Positions 16,750 through 26,559 of a stretch of DNA of 57,490 bases are shown piece by piece (position 1 is the stretch's first letter; every line of letters starts with the position of its first letter). Made by a program: the position numbers and the translations under genes. The notes beneath the pieces are model-generated. The model was not told where the DNA came from. It made no database searches and worked only from the letters and a program-made list of their open reading frames with translations. Origin of the DNA: DASYPQ01 sp046155895 (GTDB lineage Bacteria > Planctomycetota > UBA1135 > GCA-002686595); NCBI GenBank assembly GCA_046155895.1, contig JBJXFB010000124.1, positions 1 through 57,490 on the forward strand. Reading direction: 5' to 3'.

Positions 16750-19593
16750 TCACCTCGCCTGGGAGATCGCCTGGAGCGGGCCGAACGCCCGCGCGAGGAT
16801 CTCCGCCTGTTCCTGCTTGTGGCTGCTCGCCGAACCGGTCGCGGGGCTCGCTGACGCGCCGCGGCAGACGTCCAGCAACTCGTGGCGGCCGAGGAGCGAG
16901 GACCCGAAGCGCAGCCGGAGGTACCGGCGCGCGCCCATGTTCCGCGGCTCTTCCTGGACCCACACGACCGGCGCTTTCGCCGGATAGGGCGCGAGCGTCC
17001 GCTCGATCTCCTCGTCGGAGAGCGGGTAGAGCTGCTCCACGCGATGGATCGCGACGTCGTTCCGGTTGAGCTTCTCGCGCTCGTCCTCGAGCTCGATGGC
17101 GATCTTGCCCGTGCAGAGGATCACGCGATCGACCGCGCCGGCTCCCGCCTTCGCGGAGCGGGTCGTGTCGGGCAGGATCCGCCGGAAGCCCCCCGTCGCG
17201 AGCTCGTCGAGGGTCGACACGACGCGAGGATGGCGGAGAAGGCTCTTGGGCGACATGACGATGAGCGGCTTGCGCCACGGCCGCAGAACCTGGCGCCGCA
17301 GGCAGTGGAAGAACTGCGCGGGTGTGGTCAGGTCGACGACCTGGATGTTGTCCTCGGCGGCCTGCGTCAGGAAGCGCTCCAGGCGCGCGCTCGAGTGCTC
17401 GGGCCCCTGCCCCTCGAAGCCGTGCGGCAGGAGCAGCACGAGGCCCGAGAGCCGCCGCCACTTGTCCTCGGCGCTGACGAGGTACTGGTCGAGAATCGGC
17501 TGCGCGACGTTGACGAAGTCGCCGAACTGCGCTTCCCACAGCACCAGGCCTTCGGGGCAGTCGAGGCTGTAGCCGTACTCGAAACCGAGCACGCCCGTCT
17601 CGGAAAGCGGGCTGTTGCGGATCTCGACCGGCGCCTGGCCGGCCGCGACGTGCTGCAGCGGCATGTGGCGCGCGCCCGTCTCGACGTCGTGGAGCACCGA
17701 GTGCCGGTGGCTGAACGTGCCGCGCTCGGAGTCCTGCCCTGTCAGGCGCACGCGGTGGCCCGCCTTCGCGAGGCTCGCGAACGCGAGTGCCTCGGCCGCG
17801 GCCCAGTCGAGAGGCTTCTCGCCGCGGGCCATCTCGCGGCGCGCTTCGAGCCAGCGCTCGAGCTTCGGGTGCGTGTGGAAACCCTTCGGGACGACCGTCA
17901 AGGCCTCGAGGAGGCTCGAGAGCTCCGCGCGCGGGACGGTCGTGTCGACCTCTGGCACGGAGGCGTCTGTTCCTCCGTGGTAGCCGTGCCACAACGCGCC
18001 GAGGTGATCGACCCGCTGGACCGTCGCGTGGTTCTTCGACTCGGAGAAGTCCCGCTCGAGCTGCTCGCGGCGGCCAACGGCGATTTCGTCGGCCTCCTCG
18101 CGCGTGACGCCGCCGAGCTGCAGCAAGTGATCGAGGTAGCCCTCGCGCACTGGCTTGCGGTCGCGGATCGCCTTGTAGAGGAGCGGCTGCGTGAACGCGG
18201 GCTCGTCGCCTTCGTTGTGACCGCGCCGCCGGTAGCCGTACATGTCGATGACGACGTCGCTCTGGAACTCGTGGCGGAAGCCCATCGCGAGGAGGACGAC
18301 CTGCGCGACCGCTTCGGGGTCCTCGCCGTTCACGTGGAAGATCGGGATCTGGAGCATCTTCGCGACGTCCGTCGCATAGACCGACGACCGCGCCTCCTCC
18401 GGATCCGTTGTGAAGCCGATCTGGTTGTTCACGACGACGTGGACGGACCCGCCCGTCCGGTAGCCGTGGAGCTCCGACAGGTTCAGCGTTTCCTGCACGA
18501 TGCCCTCGCCGGCGAACGCGGCGTCCCCGTGGATCAGGAGCGCCATGCCGCGCGCGTGCCGCGCGTCGCCGTAACGGTCCTGCTTCGCTCGCGTGCGGCC
18601 GAGCGCGACGGGGTTCACGAGCTCGAGGTGGCTGGGGTTGAAGCACAGCGAAAGGTGCAGCTTCGCGCCCGACGCCGTCGTGAACTCGTTCGAGTAGCCG
18701 AGGTGGTACTTGACGTCGCCGCGTCCGCGATTCTGCGGCGAATCCGCATCGGCGAACTCCCGGAAGATGTCGCTCGGGCTCTTCCCGAGGATGTTCGCGA
18801 GCACGTTGAGGCGACCGCGGTGAGCCATGCCGATCACGATCTCGGCTAGACCTTGCGCGCCGGCCTGCTCGAGCGCCAAGTCGAGCAGGGGGATCAGGCT
18901 CTCGCAGCCCTCGAGCGAGAAGCTCTTCGCACCGAGGAACTTCTTTTGGACGAACTCCTCGAAGATGACCGCATCCGTCAGTCGGGTCAGGATGCGGATC
19001 TGCTGCTCACGCGAGAGCTGGATGTGGTTCTGGCTGGCCTCCATGCGTTCCTGGAGCCAGAACTTCTTCCGCGGATCGTCGATGTGCATGAACTGCACGC
19101 CGATCGAACGGCAGTACGTCGTACGGAGGCGATCGAGGATCTCGCGCAGTCGTAGGGTTGGAGGACCTTGGAGATCGCTCGCCGCGAAAGAGCGGTCGAG
19201 GTCGGCCTCGTCGAAGCCGTAGTGCGCCGGGTCGAGCTCCTGGAAGTGCGGCCGCGCCCGTCCGAGCGGGTCGATCTTCGCGATCATGTGCCCGCGAACG
19301 CGGTAGGAGCGCACGATCCGGTCGAGGCGGTCCTGGAGAGCCGCGGGATCGAGATCGCGCAGGGGCGTTCCCCTCAACGCCGGACCTGGCGCGGGATGGA
19401 AGAGGCTGCGGGAGCGGAAGCTCGGACCCGTGGGCGCCGCAGGCCCGCCGTTCACCAAGGTCGCGAAGTACTCGCGCCACTCCGGTGGAACCGAGGACGG
19501 ATCGCTCGCGAACCGGTCGAAGAGGTCCTCGACGAACGCCAGGTTGGAGGCGTTCGGCCACGGGATCGGCTCGCGTAGGTCCTTGTACTGCAA
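16750..19593 (-). CDS. sucA: 2-oxoglutarate dehydrogenase E1 component
   Basis: SucA is the thiamine-diphosphate decarboxylase that commits 2-oxoglutarate to succinyl-CoA in the TCA cycle. The 947-residue length is normal. The N-terminal segment NLAFVEDLFDRFASDPSSVP is the family E2-binding tail. VQFMHIDDPRKKFWLQERME, IGMAHRGRLNVLANI and HLGYSNEFTT mark the substrate and TPP region, and VNNQIGFTTDPEEARSS follows. The C-terminal half carries the transketolase-like EFGYSLDCPEGLVLWEAQFGDFVN. It is the promoter-proximal gene of the operon with sucB and lpdA. The terminal helix ends in a Gln/Ala-rich stretch of no special note. Confidence 0.96.
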   Translation of the reverse strand: MQYKDLREPIPWPNASNLAFVEDLFDRFASDPSSVPPEWREYFATLVNGGPAAPTGPSFRSRSLFHPAPGPALRGTPLRDLDPAALQDRLDRIVRSYRVRGHMIAKIDPLGRARPHFQELDPAHYGFDEADLDRSFAASDLQGPPTLRLREILDRLRTTYCRSIGVQFMHIDDPRKKFWLQERMEASQNHIQLSREQQIRILTRLTDAVIFEEFVQKKFLGAKSFSLEGCESLIPLLDLALEQAGAQGLAEIVIGMAHRGRLNVLANILGKSPSDIFREFADADSPQNRGRGDVKYHLGYSNEFTTASGAKLHLSLCFNPSHLELVNPVALGRTRAKQDRYGDARHARGMALLIHGDAAFAGEGIVQETLNLSELHGYRTGGSVHVVVNNQIGFTTDPEEARSSVYATDVAKMLQIPIFHVNGEDPEAVAQVVLLAMGFRHEFQSDVVIDMYGYRRRGHNEGDEPAFTQPLLYKAIRDRKPVREGYLDHLLQLGGVTREEADEIAVGRREQLERDFSESKNHATVQRVDHLGALWHGYHGGTDASVPEVDTTVPRAELSSLLEALTVVPKGFHTHPKLERWLEARREMARGEKPLDWAAAEALAFASLAKAGHRVRLTGQDSERGTFSHRHSVLHDVETGARHMPLQHVAAGQAPVEIRNSPLSETGVLGFEYGYSLDCPEGLVLWEAQFGDFVNVAQPILDQYLVSAEDKWRRLSGLVLLLPHGFEGQGPEHSSARLERFLTQAAEDNIQVVDLTTPAQFFHCLRRQVLRPWRKPLIVMSPKSLLRHPRVVSTLDELATGGFRRILPDTTRSAKAGAGAVDRVILCTGKIAIELEDEREKLNRNDVAIHRVEQLYPLSDEEIERTLAPYPAKAPVVWVQEEPRNMGARRYLRLRFGSSLLGRHELLDVCRGASASPATGSASSHKQEQAEILARAFGPLQAISQAR

Positions 19594-19723
19594 GGGCTTC
19601 CCTCGGCCGCGACCGAGCGCGATCGCACGGCCGAAACGGAAGGGCCGAGCAGCATAGCAGATGCGAGCCCCGCACGCCGTGCCCGGCGGCGGAGCTCGCG
19701 GCTCCCTCGGGTCCCGGTACGGG

Positions 19724-21430
19724 TCAGAAGGGAGTGGCCACGAAAATCGGGGACGTCGCCAAGCCGCCGACGGTTCCCGGATCGCGCACGATCCACTGTC
19801 CGATCATCTGCGCTCCGACGAGCGCCGGGTCGCCGGGGATATCGAGGACGACCGAGCCCCATCCGTTGCCCGGACCGGTTCCCGACAGCGAGAGAACCGT
19901 GACGGTCCGCTCAGCACGGTGCCTGGCGAGCAGCAGGTTCCTCGACCCGAACGGTCTGCCGGCGGCGCCCGTCCGGTCCAGGACCAGGACGGCCAGCGCG
20001 CCGCCGAGTCCCTTCTCGACCCCGACCGTGAATTGCCCGTTCCCGATCGCCGGCGGCGCGAGCGCGATCGTGCGGGGCTCGAAGCCGCCCGATCCCGGCG
20101 TCGCTGCTCCGAGGACTTGGGGCTCGCGCGCCGAGCCTGCGTAGAGCGCCGGATGGTCGAAAGGCGGCTGCGCGGACGCCACGCGCGCGTCGGTGAGCGG
20201 CCGGCGGAGGAACGCGGCGAGCGCGGTCTTCTGCTGGGCCGACAAGCCGAGCGGGCGAATCGTGGGCGGCAGATTCGGCGCGTCGAAGTCGCCGCCGCGA
20301 TCGTAGAAATCGATCACGTCCTCGAGCGTCGCCATCGAGCCGTTGTGGAAGTACGGAGCGCGCAGCTCGACGTTGCGAAGGCTCGGCACGCGCATCGCGC
20401 CACGGTCGGCCGGATTCCCCGTGACGGCAAACCTCCCGAGGTCCTCGTTCTGCGGCCGCACGCCGATGTAGAAGAAGGCCTGGTTCGTGAACAGGTTGCC
20501 GGTGTGGCAGGTGACGCAGCTCGCCTGCTGGGAAATGAAGACCTGCTGGCCCTGCAGCTCGAGCTGCGTGAGCGCGCCTTGATTGCCGCCGAAGAACTGG
20601 TCGATCGGCGTCTGGTTCGAGAACTGGGTCCGCTCGTAGGAGGCGATCGCCATGGCGATGCGCGAGGGCGTCACCCCGGGCGTCCCGAAGGCTTCCTGGA
20701 AGATCTGCGGGTAGTCGCGGCCGTTCACGAAGGTCGTCAGTGACGCCGGAACCGACGGCGAGAGCCGCAGCGGAACGGACTCCTCCACGCGCGCCACGAT
20801 CTGATTCCAGTCGCGATCGGCATGAGCCATCTCGACGTCGCTCACGAGCGGGGCGACCGCCTGGCTCTCGAGCGCGGCGCCTGCGTTCAAGACGATCGCG
20901 TTGGTCACCGGGTCGCGGAAGGTCCCGGCCGCGCGCCCATCCCAGAACAGGAGCGGGGCGTACGCCGCGTTGATCGACGAGGGGGCCTTGCGGCCGGTGA
21001 CCTGCGGGGCGAGGCCGAAGAGAGCGCTGAGCTCGTAGTGCCCCGTGGTGAGGCTCCGGACGATCCCCGGCGAACCGCGGACGTCGTCCGGCGTCCCGAA
21101 GAGCCCGTCGGGTCCGGGATTCACGCTGGAGGCGAGCGCGGGATCCGTGCGCGGATCGGAGCCGCCGCGCTCGGGAACGTGGCAGCTCGCGCAAGCCATC
21201 GTTCCCGTCGACGACAGCTGCTCGTCCCAGAACAGGAGCTTGCCGAGCTGGATCTTCGCCGGGGACTGCGGATTGCCGGGGGGCGGGGGAGGCGGGGGAC
21301 CGAGCGGAGGGGGCGGCGGAGGCGGGCCTTGCAGCGCGAAGGTGGAGGAGGCGGTCGCCGCGATCGCGAGAAGCGCCAGCAGGGACATGGGACCGCGGAA
21401 CCTGGGAGGGATTCGAGTGTGCGATGACAT
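19724..21430 (-). CDS. Exported di-haem cytochrome c peroxidase / MauG-family protein
   Basis: A 568-residue exported protein. After a signal peptide (about 1-33) comes a proline-rich spacer of two poly-Pro runs, then the peroxidase domain. This has two c-type haem sites, CASCH near residue 80 and CVTCH near 300, plus the typical RVPSLRNVELRAPYFHNGSMATLEDVIDFYDRGG. The last 110 residues form an extra beta-rich domain of a kind I associate with planctomycete exported proteins. Catalysis would be reduction of H2O2 or a MauG-like oxidation. The start at 21430 is chosen for the signal peptide; the frame is open further upstream. Confidence 0.88.
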   Translation of the reverse strand: MSSHTRIPPRFRGPMSLLALLAIAATASSTFALQGPPPPPPPLGPPPPPPPGNPQSPAKIQLGKLLFWDEQLSSTGTMACASCHVPERGGSDPRTDPALASSVNPGPDGLFGTPDDVRGSPGIVRSLTTGHYELSALFGLAPQVTGRKAPSSINAAYAPLLFWDGRAAGTFRDPVTNAIVLNAGAALESQAVAPLVSDVEMAHADRDWNQIVARVEESVPLRLSPSVPASLTTFVNGRDYPQIFQEAFGTPGVTPSRIAMAIASYERTQFSNQTPIDQFFGGNQGALTQLELQGQQVFISQQASCVTCHTGNLFTNQAFFYIGVRPQNEDLGRFAVTGNPADRGAMRVPSLRNVELRAPYFHNGSMATLEDVIDFYDRGGDFDAPNLPPTIRPLGLSAQQKTALAAFLRRPLTDARVASAQPPFDHPALYAGSAREPQVLGAATPGSGGFEPRTIALAPPAIGNGQFTVGVEKGLGGALAVLVLDRTGAAGRPFGSRNLLLARHRAERTVTVLSLSGTGPGNGWGSVVLDIPGDPALVGAQMIGQWIVRDPGTVGGLATSPIFVATPF

Positions 21431-21681
21431 CGGGTTTTTTGCTCGGTGGGTCGAAGTCGGAGCTGGAAGCGGGGGATCTCTCGCAGAGACGGCGTGGGGA
21501 CCCTCGATGAAGCATCGGGGGTGATGCCCCTCTGGGTCCTCCCTCCGTCCGACCCCTAGATTCGGTGGCGATCCTTGCGGAACTCTGAAGCTACCCGATT
21601 CAGGAAATCGCAAGGTGTCCGCCCGACCCTGGGTAGGTTGGAACCTCCGGGCGACCCCCCGAACGGCGCCCACGCTCCTCC

Positions 21682-22356
21682 GTGACCCACCGCATCCTCT
21701 TGATCGAGGACGACGAGAAGCTCGGCCGTCAGATCCTGGACCAGCTCCGGGAGGCCGGCTTCACGCCGTGCTGGATCCAGCGCGGCGACGAGGCCCTCGC
21801 CGTCCACGCCCGCGACCACGACCTCGTGATCCTCGACCTGATGCTCCCCGGCGCCTTCGGACTGGACGTCCTCAAGCGTCTGCGCTCGCAGTCCGACCTG
21901 CCCGTCGTCGTCCTCTCCGCGAAGGCGGACACCGGCGTGAAGGTCCGCGCGCTCGAACTGGGCGCGGACGACTACGTGACGAAGCCGTTCTGGCCCGAGG
22001 AGCTGATCGCCCGCATCAGCGCCCGGCTCCGGCGCCCGGGCCTGGAGCGTGGGGGCACGATCGATCTCGCGGGGCTGGCCCTCGACGTCCCCGGGCGGAC
22101 GGCGAGCGCGGACGGAGTTCCGGTGGATCTCACGCGTGTCGAGTTCGATCTCCTGCTCGCCTTGGCGCGGCGGCCGGGGCAGGCGCTCTCCCGCGCGTGG
22201 ATCTGCGAGCACGTCCTCGATCCCGAGCGCGACGGAAGCGAGCGCACGCTGGACGTCCACATCTCGCGCCTGCGCAAGAAGCTCGGGAGGCTGGGATCCC
22301 GTGTCGCCACGGTGTGGGGTGTCGGATATCGACTGACGGCGGGAGAGGACGCTTGA
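21682..22356 (+). CDS. OmpR/PhoB-type response regulator
   Basis: The 224-residue protein has an N-terminal receiver domain (1-115) with acidic pocket EDDE, phospho-acceptor Asp in VILDLMLPG near 52 and Lys in VTKPF near 101. A winged-helix DNA-binding domain (130-220) ends SRLRKKLGRLGSRVATVWGVGYRL. It starts with GTG. The kinase gene follows with a TTGA overlap, making a classic cognate pair. Its targets are not evident; the divergent cytochrome c peroxidase gene is the nearest candidate. Confidence 0.93.
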   Translation: MTHRILLIEDDEKLGRQILDQLREAGFTPCWIQRGDEALAVHARDHDLVILDLMLPGAFGLDVLKRLRSQSDLPVVVLSAKADTGVKVRALELGADDYVTKPFWPEELIARISARLRRPGLERGGTIDLAGLALDVPGRTASADGVPVDLTRVEFDLLLALARRPGQALSRAWICEHVLDPERDGSERTLDVHISRLRKKLGRLGSRVATVWGVGYRLTAGEDA

Positions 22357-23861
22357 AGCTGCGCGCCCGACTGGCGTGGACGGCGCTCGCGGCCGCGCTC
22401 CCCGTCGTCGCCGCGACCGCCTGGATGCGGGCCCGCTTCGAATGGAAGAGCGCCGAGCAGGCGCTGGTCGAGTTCGCGGTCGACCGCATGGAGAACGGCG
22501 GCCGCGAGGCTTGCGAGGACGATCCCCAGTCGTTTCCGCTGGGAGGCGGCCCGCGCGGTCGCGCCAGACCGCCGGGCATGGATCCACCGCCGCCGGGGAT
22601 GAGGCCGGAACGTCCCGAGCCCCGCCAGCCACGAGGCGAACCGTTCCGGCCGACGAACGAGCTGTGGGCCTACGCCCCGGATTACCGCTCCGCGAATCCG
22701 CGCGCACCGCCCTTCCCCGACGAGTTGCGCGCTGGACTCTCCGGCGATTCGAAGATCGCGAGCGCGGCATGGAGCGTCGCGGGCGCCGAGGGGATCCAGG
22801 TCGCCGTGCGCATGCCGTGGACGGAAGGACCGTGCGCCATCGTGCTCGCGCGTCGTCCAAGCCTCGGTCCGCCCGGGGCGGTGAGCGATCTCCTGACGGC
22901 CTCGATCGTGCTCTGCGTCGTCCTCCTCGGCGCCGTGCTGCTCGCCGCGGGCCCGATCGTCGAGCGCGTGCGGCGTCTCACGGGCCAGGTGCGCCACTCG
23001 GCGGCGACGCGCTACGCGAGCGGGACGGACGTCGGCGGCTCCGACGAGATCGCCGAGCTCGCGCGGGCCTACGACGCGGCCGCGGCGGAGGCGCGGACGA
23101 GCCTCGAGTCGCTCGAGTCGCGCGAGCGCGCCTTGCGCACCTTCGTCGAGAACACGACGCACGACGTCATGATCCCGCTCACGGTGCTGCAGGGTCACTT
23201 GACGGTCCTTCGCCGCAAGGCCGAGGCGGGAACCGTCGCCGACCGCGAAGTCGTCGTCGACGCGCTCCAGGAGGCCCACTACATGGCTTCCCTGATCCAG
23301 AACCTCGTGGCGGCGGCTCGTCTCGAGAGCGGAGAACTCGGAATCGAGCGGCACTTCGTCGATCTGGCCGCGCTCGTCGAGCGCGCGGTCGCGCGGCACG
23401 CTCCGATCGCGAAGGCTCGCGAGATCCACCTGGAGCACGCCGTGCCGCCCGAAGGCCTCGGGCTGGAAGGGGACGTCACGCTCGTCGAGCAGGCGGTCAG
23501 CAACCTGATCCACAACGCCGTGCGCTACGTCGAACCGGGGGGGCACGTCGCCGTCGTGCTCGAGCGGCGAGGTCCGCGCTTCTCCCTGCGGGTGCTCGAC
23601 GACGGCCCGGGAATCCCCGAATCGATGCGTCAACGCGTGTTCGAACGCAGTTTCCGTGCGGACAACGCGCGATCGCGCCATCCCGCGGGGATGGGGCTCG
23701 GCCTCTCGATCGCGAAGGACATCGCGGAACGGCACGGCTTCACGCTCGAGCTCCGACGTTCGGAGGCGGGCGGCGCGGAGCTGGAGCTCTCCGGCCCGGT
23801 CGCGGAGGCTTCCGATTCCGATCGTTCCTCTCGATCTGGCGCCTCGAGCCCCGCGCCTTAG
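22353..23861 (+). CDS. Sensor histidine kinase
   Basis: A 502-residue membrane kinase partnered with the upstream regulator. It has one N-terminal transmembrane segment, a periplasmic region of about 150 residues rich in Pro and Arg (including RPPGMDPPPPGMRPERPEP), and a second transmembrane segment (LLTASIVLCVVLLGAVLLAAG, near 185-205). A HAMP-like linker follows, then the phospho-His in NTTHDVMIPLTVLQGH near 269 and a HATPase domain with NLIHNAVRYV, DDGPGIPES and GMGLGLSIAKDIAERHG. The H-box has Val-Met after the His-Asp rather than the commoner Leu-Lys/Arg. The TTG start overlaps the regulator stop. Confidence 0.9.
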   Translation: MKLRARLAWTALAAALPVVAATAWMRARFEWKSAEQALVEFAVDRMENGGREACEDDPQSFPLGGGPRGRARPPGMDPPPPGMRPERPEPRQPRGEPFRPTNELWAYAPDYRSANPRAPPFPDELRAGLSGDSKIASAAWSVAGAEGIQVAVRMPWTEGPCAIVLARRPSLGPPGAVSDLLTASIVLCVVLLGAVLLAAGPIVERVRRLTGQVRHSAATRYASGTDVGGSDEIAELARAYDAAAAEARTSLESLESRERALRTFVENTTHDVMIPLTVLQGHLTVLRRKAEAGTVADREVVVDALQEAHYMASLIQNLVAAARLESGELGIERHFVDLAALVERAVARHAPIAKAREIHLEHAVPPEGLGLEGDVTLVEQAVSNLIHNAVRYVEPGGHVAVVLERRGPRFSLRVLDDGPGIPESMRQRVFERSFRADNARSRHPAGMGLGLSIAKDIAERHGFTLELRRSEAGGAELELSGPVAEASDSDRSSRSGASSPAP

Positions 23862-24048
23862 GATGGGTCTGCCGCGCGGCAGGGATGCGCGGCCTCAGGA
23901 GGTAGTCATGATCGCTCCGCGTAGCTCCACGTTTGCCTGCGCGCTCGCGTCCTTCCGGAGCTGGGCGGACACAAGCAGGGCGAGCGCGCCGTCCCGGCAA
24001 TGGCCGTCCGGACGAAACGTGGGCGGGCTACCCCGTATGGAAGGAACC

Positions 24049-25857
24049 ATGCACGCCAAGCGGCCGAGCCAGCTCGTGGTCAGTATCTCCGTCTTTCTTT
24101 TCGCATCGACGGCCGAGCCACTTTCGGCGCAGGTGACTCAACGGGTCAGCCTCCACTCCAGCGGCGCTCAGGCCCACGACGATAGCGGTAGCGGCAGGAT
24201 TTCCGCGAATGGCCGCTACGTCATGTTCGGCAGCGATGCCGCTGATCTTGTCGCTGGCGATCTGAACGGGAGGTACGACGTCTTCGTGCGCGACCGCCAG
24301 ACCGGCATGACGGAGCGCATCAGCGTCGACTCCGCCGGCGCAGAGGCAGACAACGATAGCGGCATAGGGGAGATCTCTGCTGACGGCCGCTACGTGGCGT
24401 TCAGGAGTGGCGCCACCAACCTCGTCCCGGGCGACACGAACGGGGACTGGGATGTCTTCGTGCGTGATCGCCAGATGGGCACGACAGAGCGCGTCAGCGT
24501 CGACTCGAACGAGGTCCAGGCAAACGGTCTTTGCCATAACGTCAAGATGTCGCCCGACGGCCGCTACGTGGCGTTCCTCAGTTTCGCCACCAACCTCGTC
24601 GCTGGAGACACGAATGGTGTTTATGACGTCTTCGTGCGTGACCGCCAGAGCGGCACGACTGAACTCATCAGCATCGACTCCAACGGAGTGCAGGGGAACA
24701 GCGAGAGCCACTGCGGCGGAGTCTCCGCTGACCTCCGCTTCGTGACCTTCTATAGCTCCGCCACCAACCTCGTCCCGGGCGACACGAACTCTGACTGGGA
24801 CGTCTTCGTGCGTGATCGCCAGATGGGCACGACAGAGCGCGTCAGTTTCGACTCCAACGGCGTGGAGGCGAACGGAGACAGCGTTCACTCCAGGATCTCC
24901 GCCGACGGTCGCTACGTGGTGTTTCAAAGCGGCGCCACCAACCTCGTCCCGGGCGACACGAACGGACAGATCGACATTTTCTTGCGCGATCGGCAGGCTG
25001 GCACAACGGAACGCGTCAGCCTCTCTTACAGTGGCGCGCAGGCGGACAACGCCTGCTGGTTTTCTTCGGTCTCCGACGACGGGCGCTACGTGGCGTTCTC
25101 GAGCCCAGCCACCTGGCTCGTCCCGGGCGACAGTTGGTACCTGGGCTGGGATGTTTTCGTGCGCGACCGCCTGACCGGCACGACGGAGATCGTCAGCGTC
25201 GGGTTGGACGCGGGTGCGAGTGACAACAGCGACAATGGCACGATCTCCGCCGACGGCCGCTATGTGGTCTTCATCAGCCGTGACTCCTACCTCGTTCCGG
25301 ACGACACGAACGGGTGGAGGGACACCTTCGTCCGCGACCGCGAGGGCGGTCCATTCTTCACGAGCGTGTGCGATCCGGGCGTCGGCGGCGTGATGCCCTG
25401 TCCCTGCGCGAATCCGCCGGGTGGAGTCGGCCGCGGCTGCAACAATTCCTCGAACACCGGGGGTGCGATCCTCTCGGCGTCGGGAGGTACCTACCTCTCC
25501 TCCGACAGCTTGGTGTTCACGACGAGCGGGGAGAAGCCGACGGCATTGAGCATCGTCCTGCAGGGGACGACCTCCAATGCGTCTGGACTCGTCTTTGGCC
25601 AGGGCGTGCGCTGCGTTTCGGGCTTGCTCAAGCGCCTGTACACCAAGAACGCGTCCGGCGGGAGCATCACGGCTCCGAACTTCGGAGGGGGAGAGCTGTC
25701 GGTTCATCAGCGCTCCGCCGCGCTGGGGGACGCGATCCCCGCGGGAGGGTCGCGTTCCTACCTCGTCTACTACCGTGACGGGAACATCCTTGGGGGTTGT
25801 CCGGCGTCCGCGACGTTCAACGCGACGCACTCGGGCATCGTGGTGTGGTCTCCCTGA
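24049..25857 (+). CDS. Secreted PD40/TolB-type beta-propeller protein
   Basis: The 602-residue product starts with a signal peptide (MHAKRPSQLVVSISVFLFAS...LSAQ). It then carries seven near-identical repeats of about 48-52 residues built on GRYVAFxSxATNLVPGDTNGDxDVFVRDRQxGTTERVSVDS, which would fold as a seven-bladed propeller. The Asp/Asn-rich DTNGDWDVF loop in each blade could bind calcium. A C-terminal region follows with PCPCANPPGGVGRGCNNS, a signature I associate with planctomycete exported proteins. A perfect AGGAGGT precedes an in-frame ATG at 23908, which would add 47 residues before the signal peptide; I prefer 24049 because of the signal peptide. Confidence 0.85.
   Translation: MHAKRPSQLVVSISVFLFASTAEPLSAQVTQRVSLHSSGAQAHDDSGSGRISANGRYVMFGSDAADLVAGDLNGRYDVFVRDRQTGMTERISVDSAGAEADNDSGIGEISADGRYVAFRSGATNLVPGDTNGDWDVFVRDRQMGTTERVSVDSNEVQANGLCHNVKMSPDGRYVAFLSFATNLVAGDTNGVYDVFVRDRQSGTTELISIDSNGVQGNSESHCGGVSADLRFVTFYSSATNLVPGDTNSDWDVFVRDRQMGTTERVSFDSNGVEANGDSVHSRISADGRYVVFQSGATNLVPGDTNGQIDIFLRDRQAGTTERVSLSYSGAQADNACWFSSVSDDGRYVAFSSPATWLVPGDSWYLGWDVFVRDRLTGTTEIVSVGLDAGASDNSDNGTISADGRYVVFISRDSYLVPDDTNGWRDTFVRDREGGPFFTSVCDPGVGGVMPCPCANPPGGVGRGCNNSSNTGGAILSASGGTYLSSDSLVFTTSGEKPTALSIVLQGTTSNASGLVFGQGVRCVSGLLKRLYTKNASGGSITAPNFGGGELSVHQRSAALGDAIPAGGSRSYLVYYRDGNILGGCPASATFNATHSGIVVWSP
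24210..25345 (+). repeat. Seven tandem coding repeats of about 150 bp
   Basis: The DNA of the propeller gene repeats with a period of about 150 bases. Blocks such as GCCACCAACCTCGTCCCGGG and GACGTCTTCGTGCGTGAC recur almost unchanged near 24,410, 24,770 and 24,940. This nucleotide-level identity suggests recent duplication or gene conversion among blades. Confidence 0.8.
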
Positions 25858-25898
25858 CGGGTTGCGCAACTCGACGGTGGCGCGCTAATCTTCGCCCC

Positions 25899-26489
25899 AT
25901 GAACCGAAGCGTTGGTGCGATGTTCGCTTTCCTGTTGCCCCTGTCCGCCTGCGGGGATGACGCGACGAAGGCCCCGGCCACGGCTCCCGCGGAGGCCGCT
26001 GCGAAACCAGCCGAGAGCCCGAAGCCGGTCGAGAGCCCGAAGTTGGCCGAGAGCCCGAAGTTGGCCGAGAGCCAGGAGTCGGCCGAGAGTCCGAAGCCGC
26101 CGGCCGAAACCGACATGTACGCGGCGATCGCAACGCTCATGGCGCAGCCGGAGGTTCCCGACGAGAAAATCGAGATCCAGCACATCCTGATCGCGTTCCA
26201 GGGCGCGCCGCGCATGACCAAGGTTACTCGCGCCAAGTACGAAGCCAAAGCGCTGGCGGAGGAGGTCTACGCCAAGGTGATCGCCGGCGGCGACTTCGCT
26301 GCCCTGGTCAAGGAGCACACCGACGACAGCTTTCCCGGCATCTACCCGATGACCAAGGCCGGCCGCGGGGGCATGGTGAAGGGCTTCGGCGACGTGGGCT
26401 TCCGGCTGAAGGTGGGGGAGATCGGCGTAGCTCCGTGGAACGCGGCCGATAGCCCGTTCGGCTGGCACATCATCAAGCGGTTGAAGTAG
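25899..26489 (+). CDS. Parvulin-type peptidyl-prolyl isomerase lipoprotein
   Basis: A 196-residue predicted lipoprotein: the lipobox LSAC places the lipidated Cys near residue 18. Next comes a flexible spacer of imperfect repeats of the type AESPKxxESPK (about 30-65). The C-terminal 110 residues form a rotamase domain, recognisable from IEIQHILIAF, AEEVYAKVIAGGDFAALVKEHTDD and the closing DSPFGWHIIKRLK. Such proteins assist folding of exported proteins at the membrane. It lies 41 bases after the propeller gene on the same strand. Confidence 0.85.
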   Translation: MNRSVGAMFAFLLPLSACGDDATKAPATAPAEAAAKPAESPKPVESPKLAESPKLAESQESAESPKPPAETDMYAAIATLMAQPEVPDEKIEIQHILIAFQGAPRMTKVTRAKYEAKALAEEVYAKVIAGGDFAALVKEHTDDSFPGIYPMTKAGRGGMVKGFGDVGFRLKVGEIGVAPWNAADSPFGWHIIKRLK

Positions 26490-26559
26490 GCGGGTGCCGC
26501 TCCGACGACGCCGCGCGCGGGAGGGGCGCGACACTCGCGCGAGCAGGCCCACGAGACGC

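Noticed and set aside
24210..25345. CRISPR-like array suggested by the regular DNA repeat
   Set aside because: The repeats are 150 bases long, keep one reading frame and encode protein blades. There are no short repeats with unique spacers.
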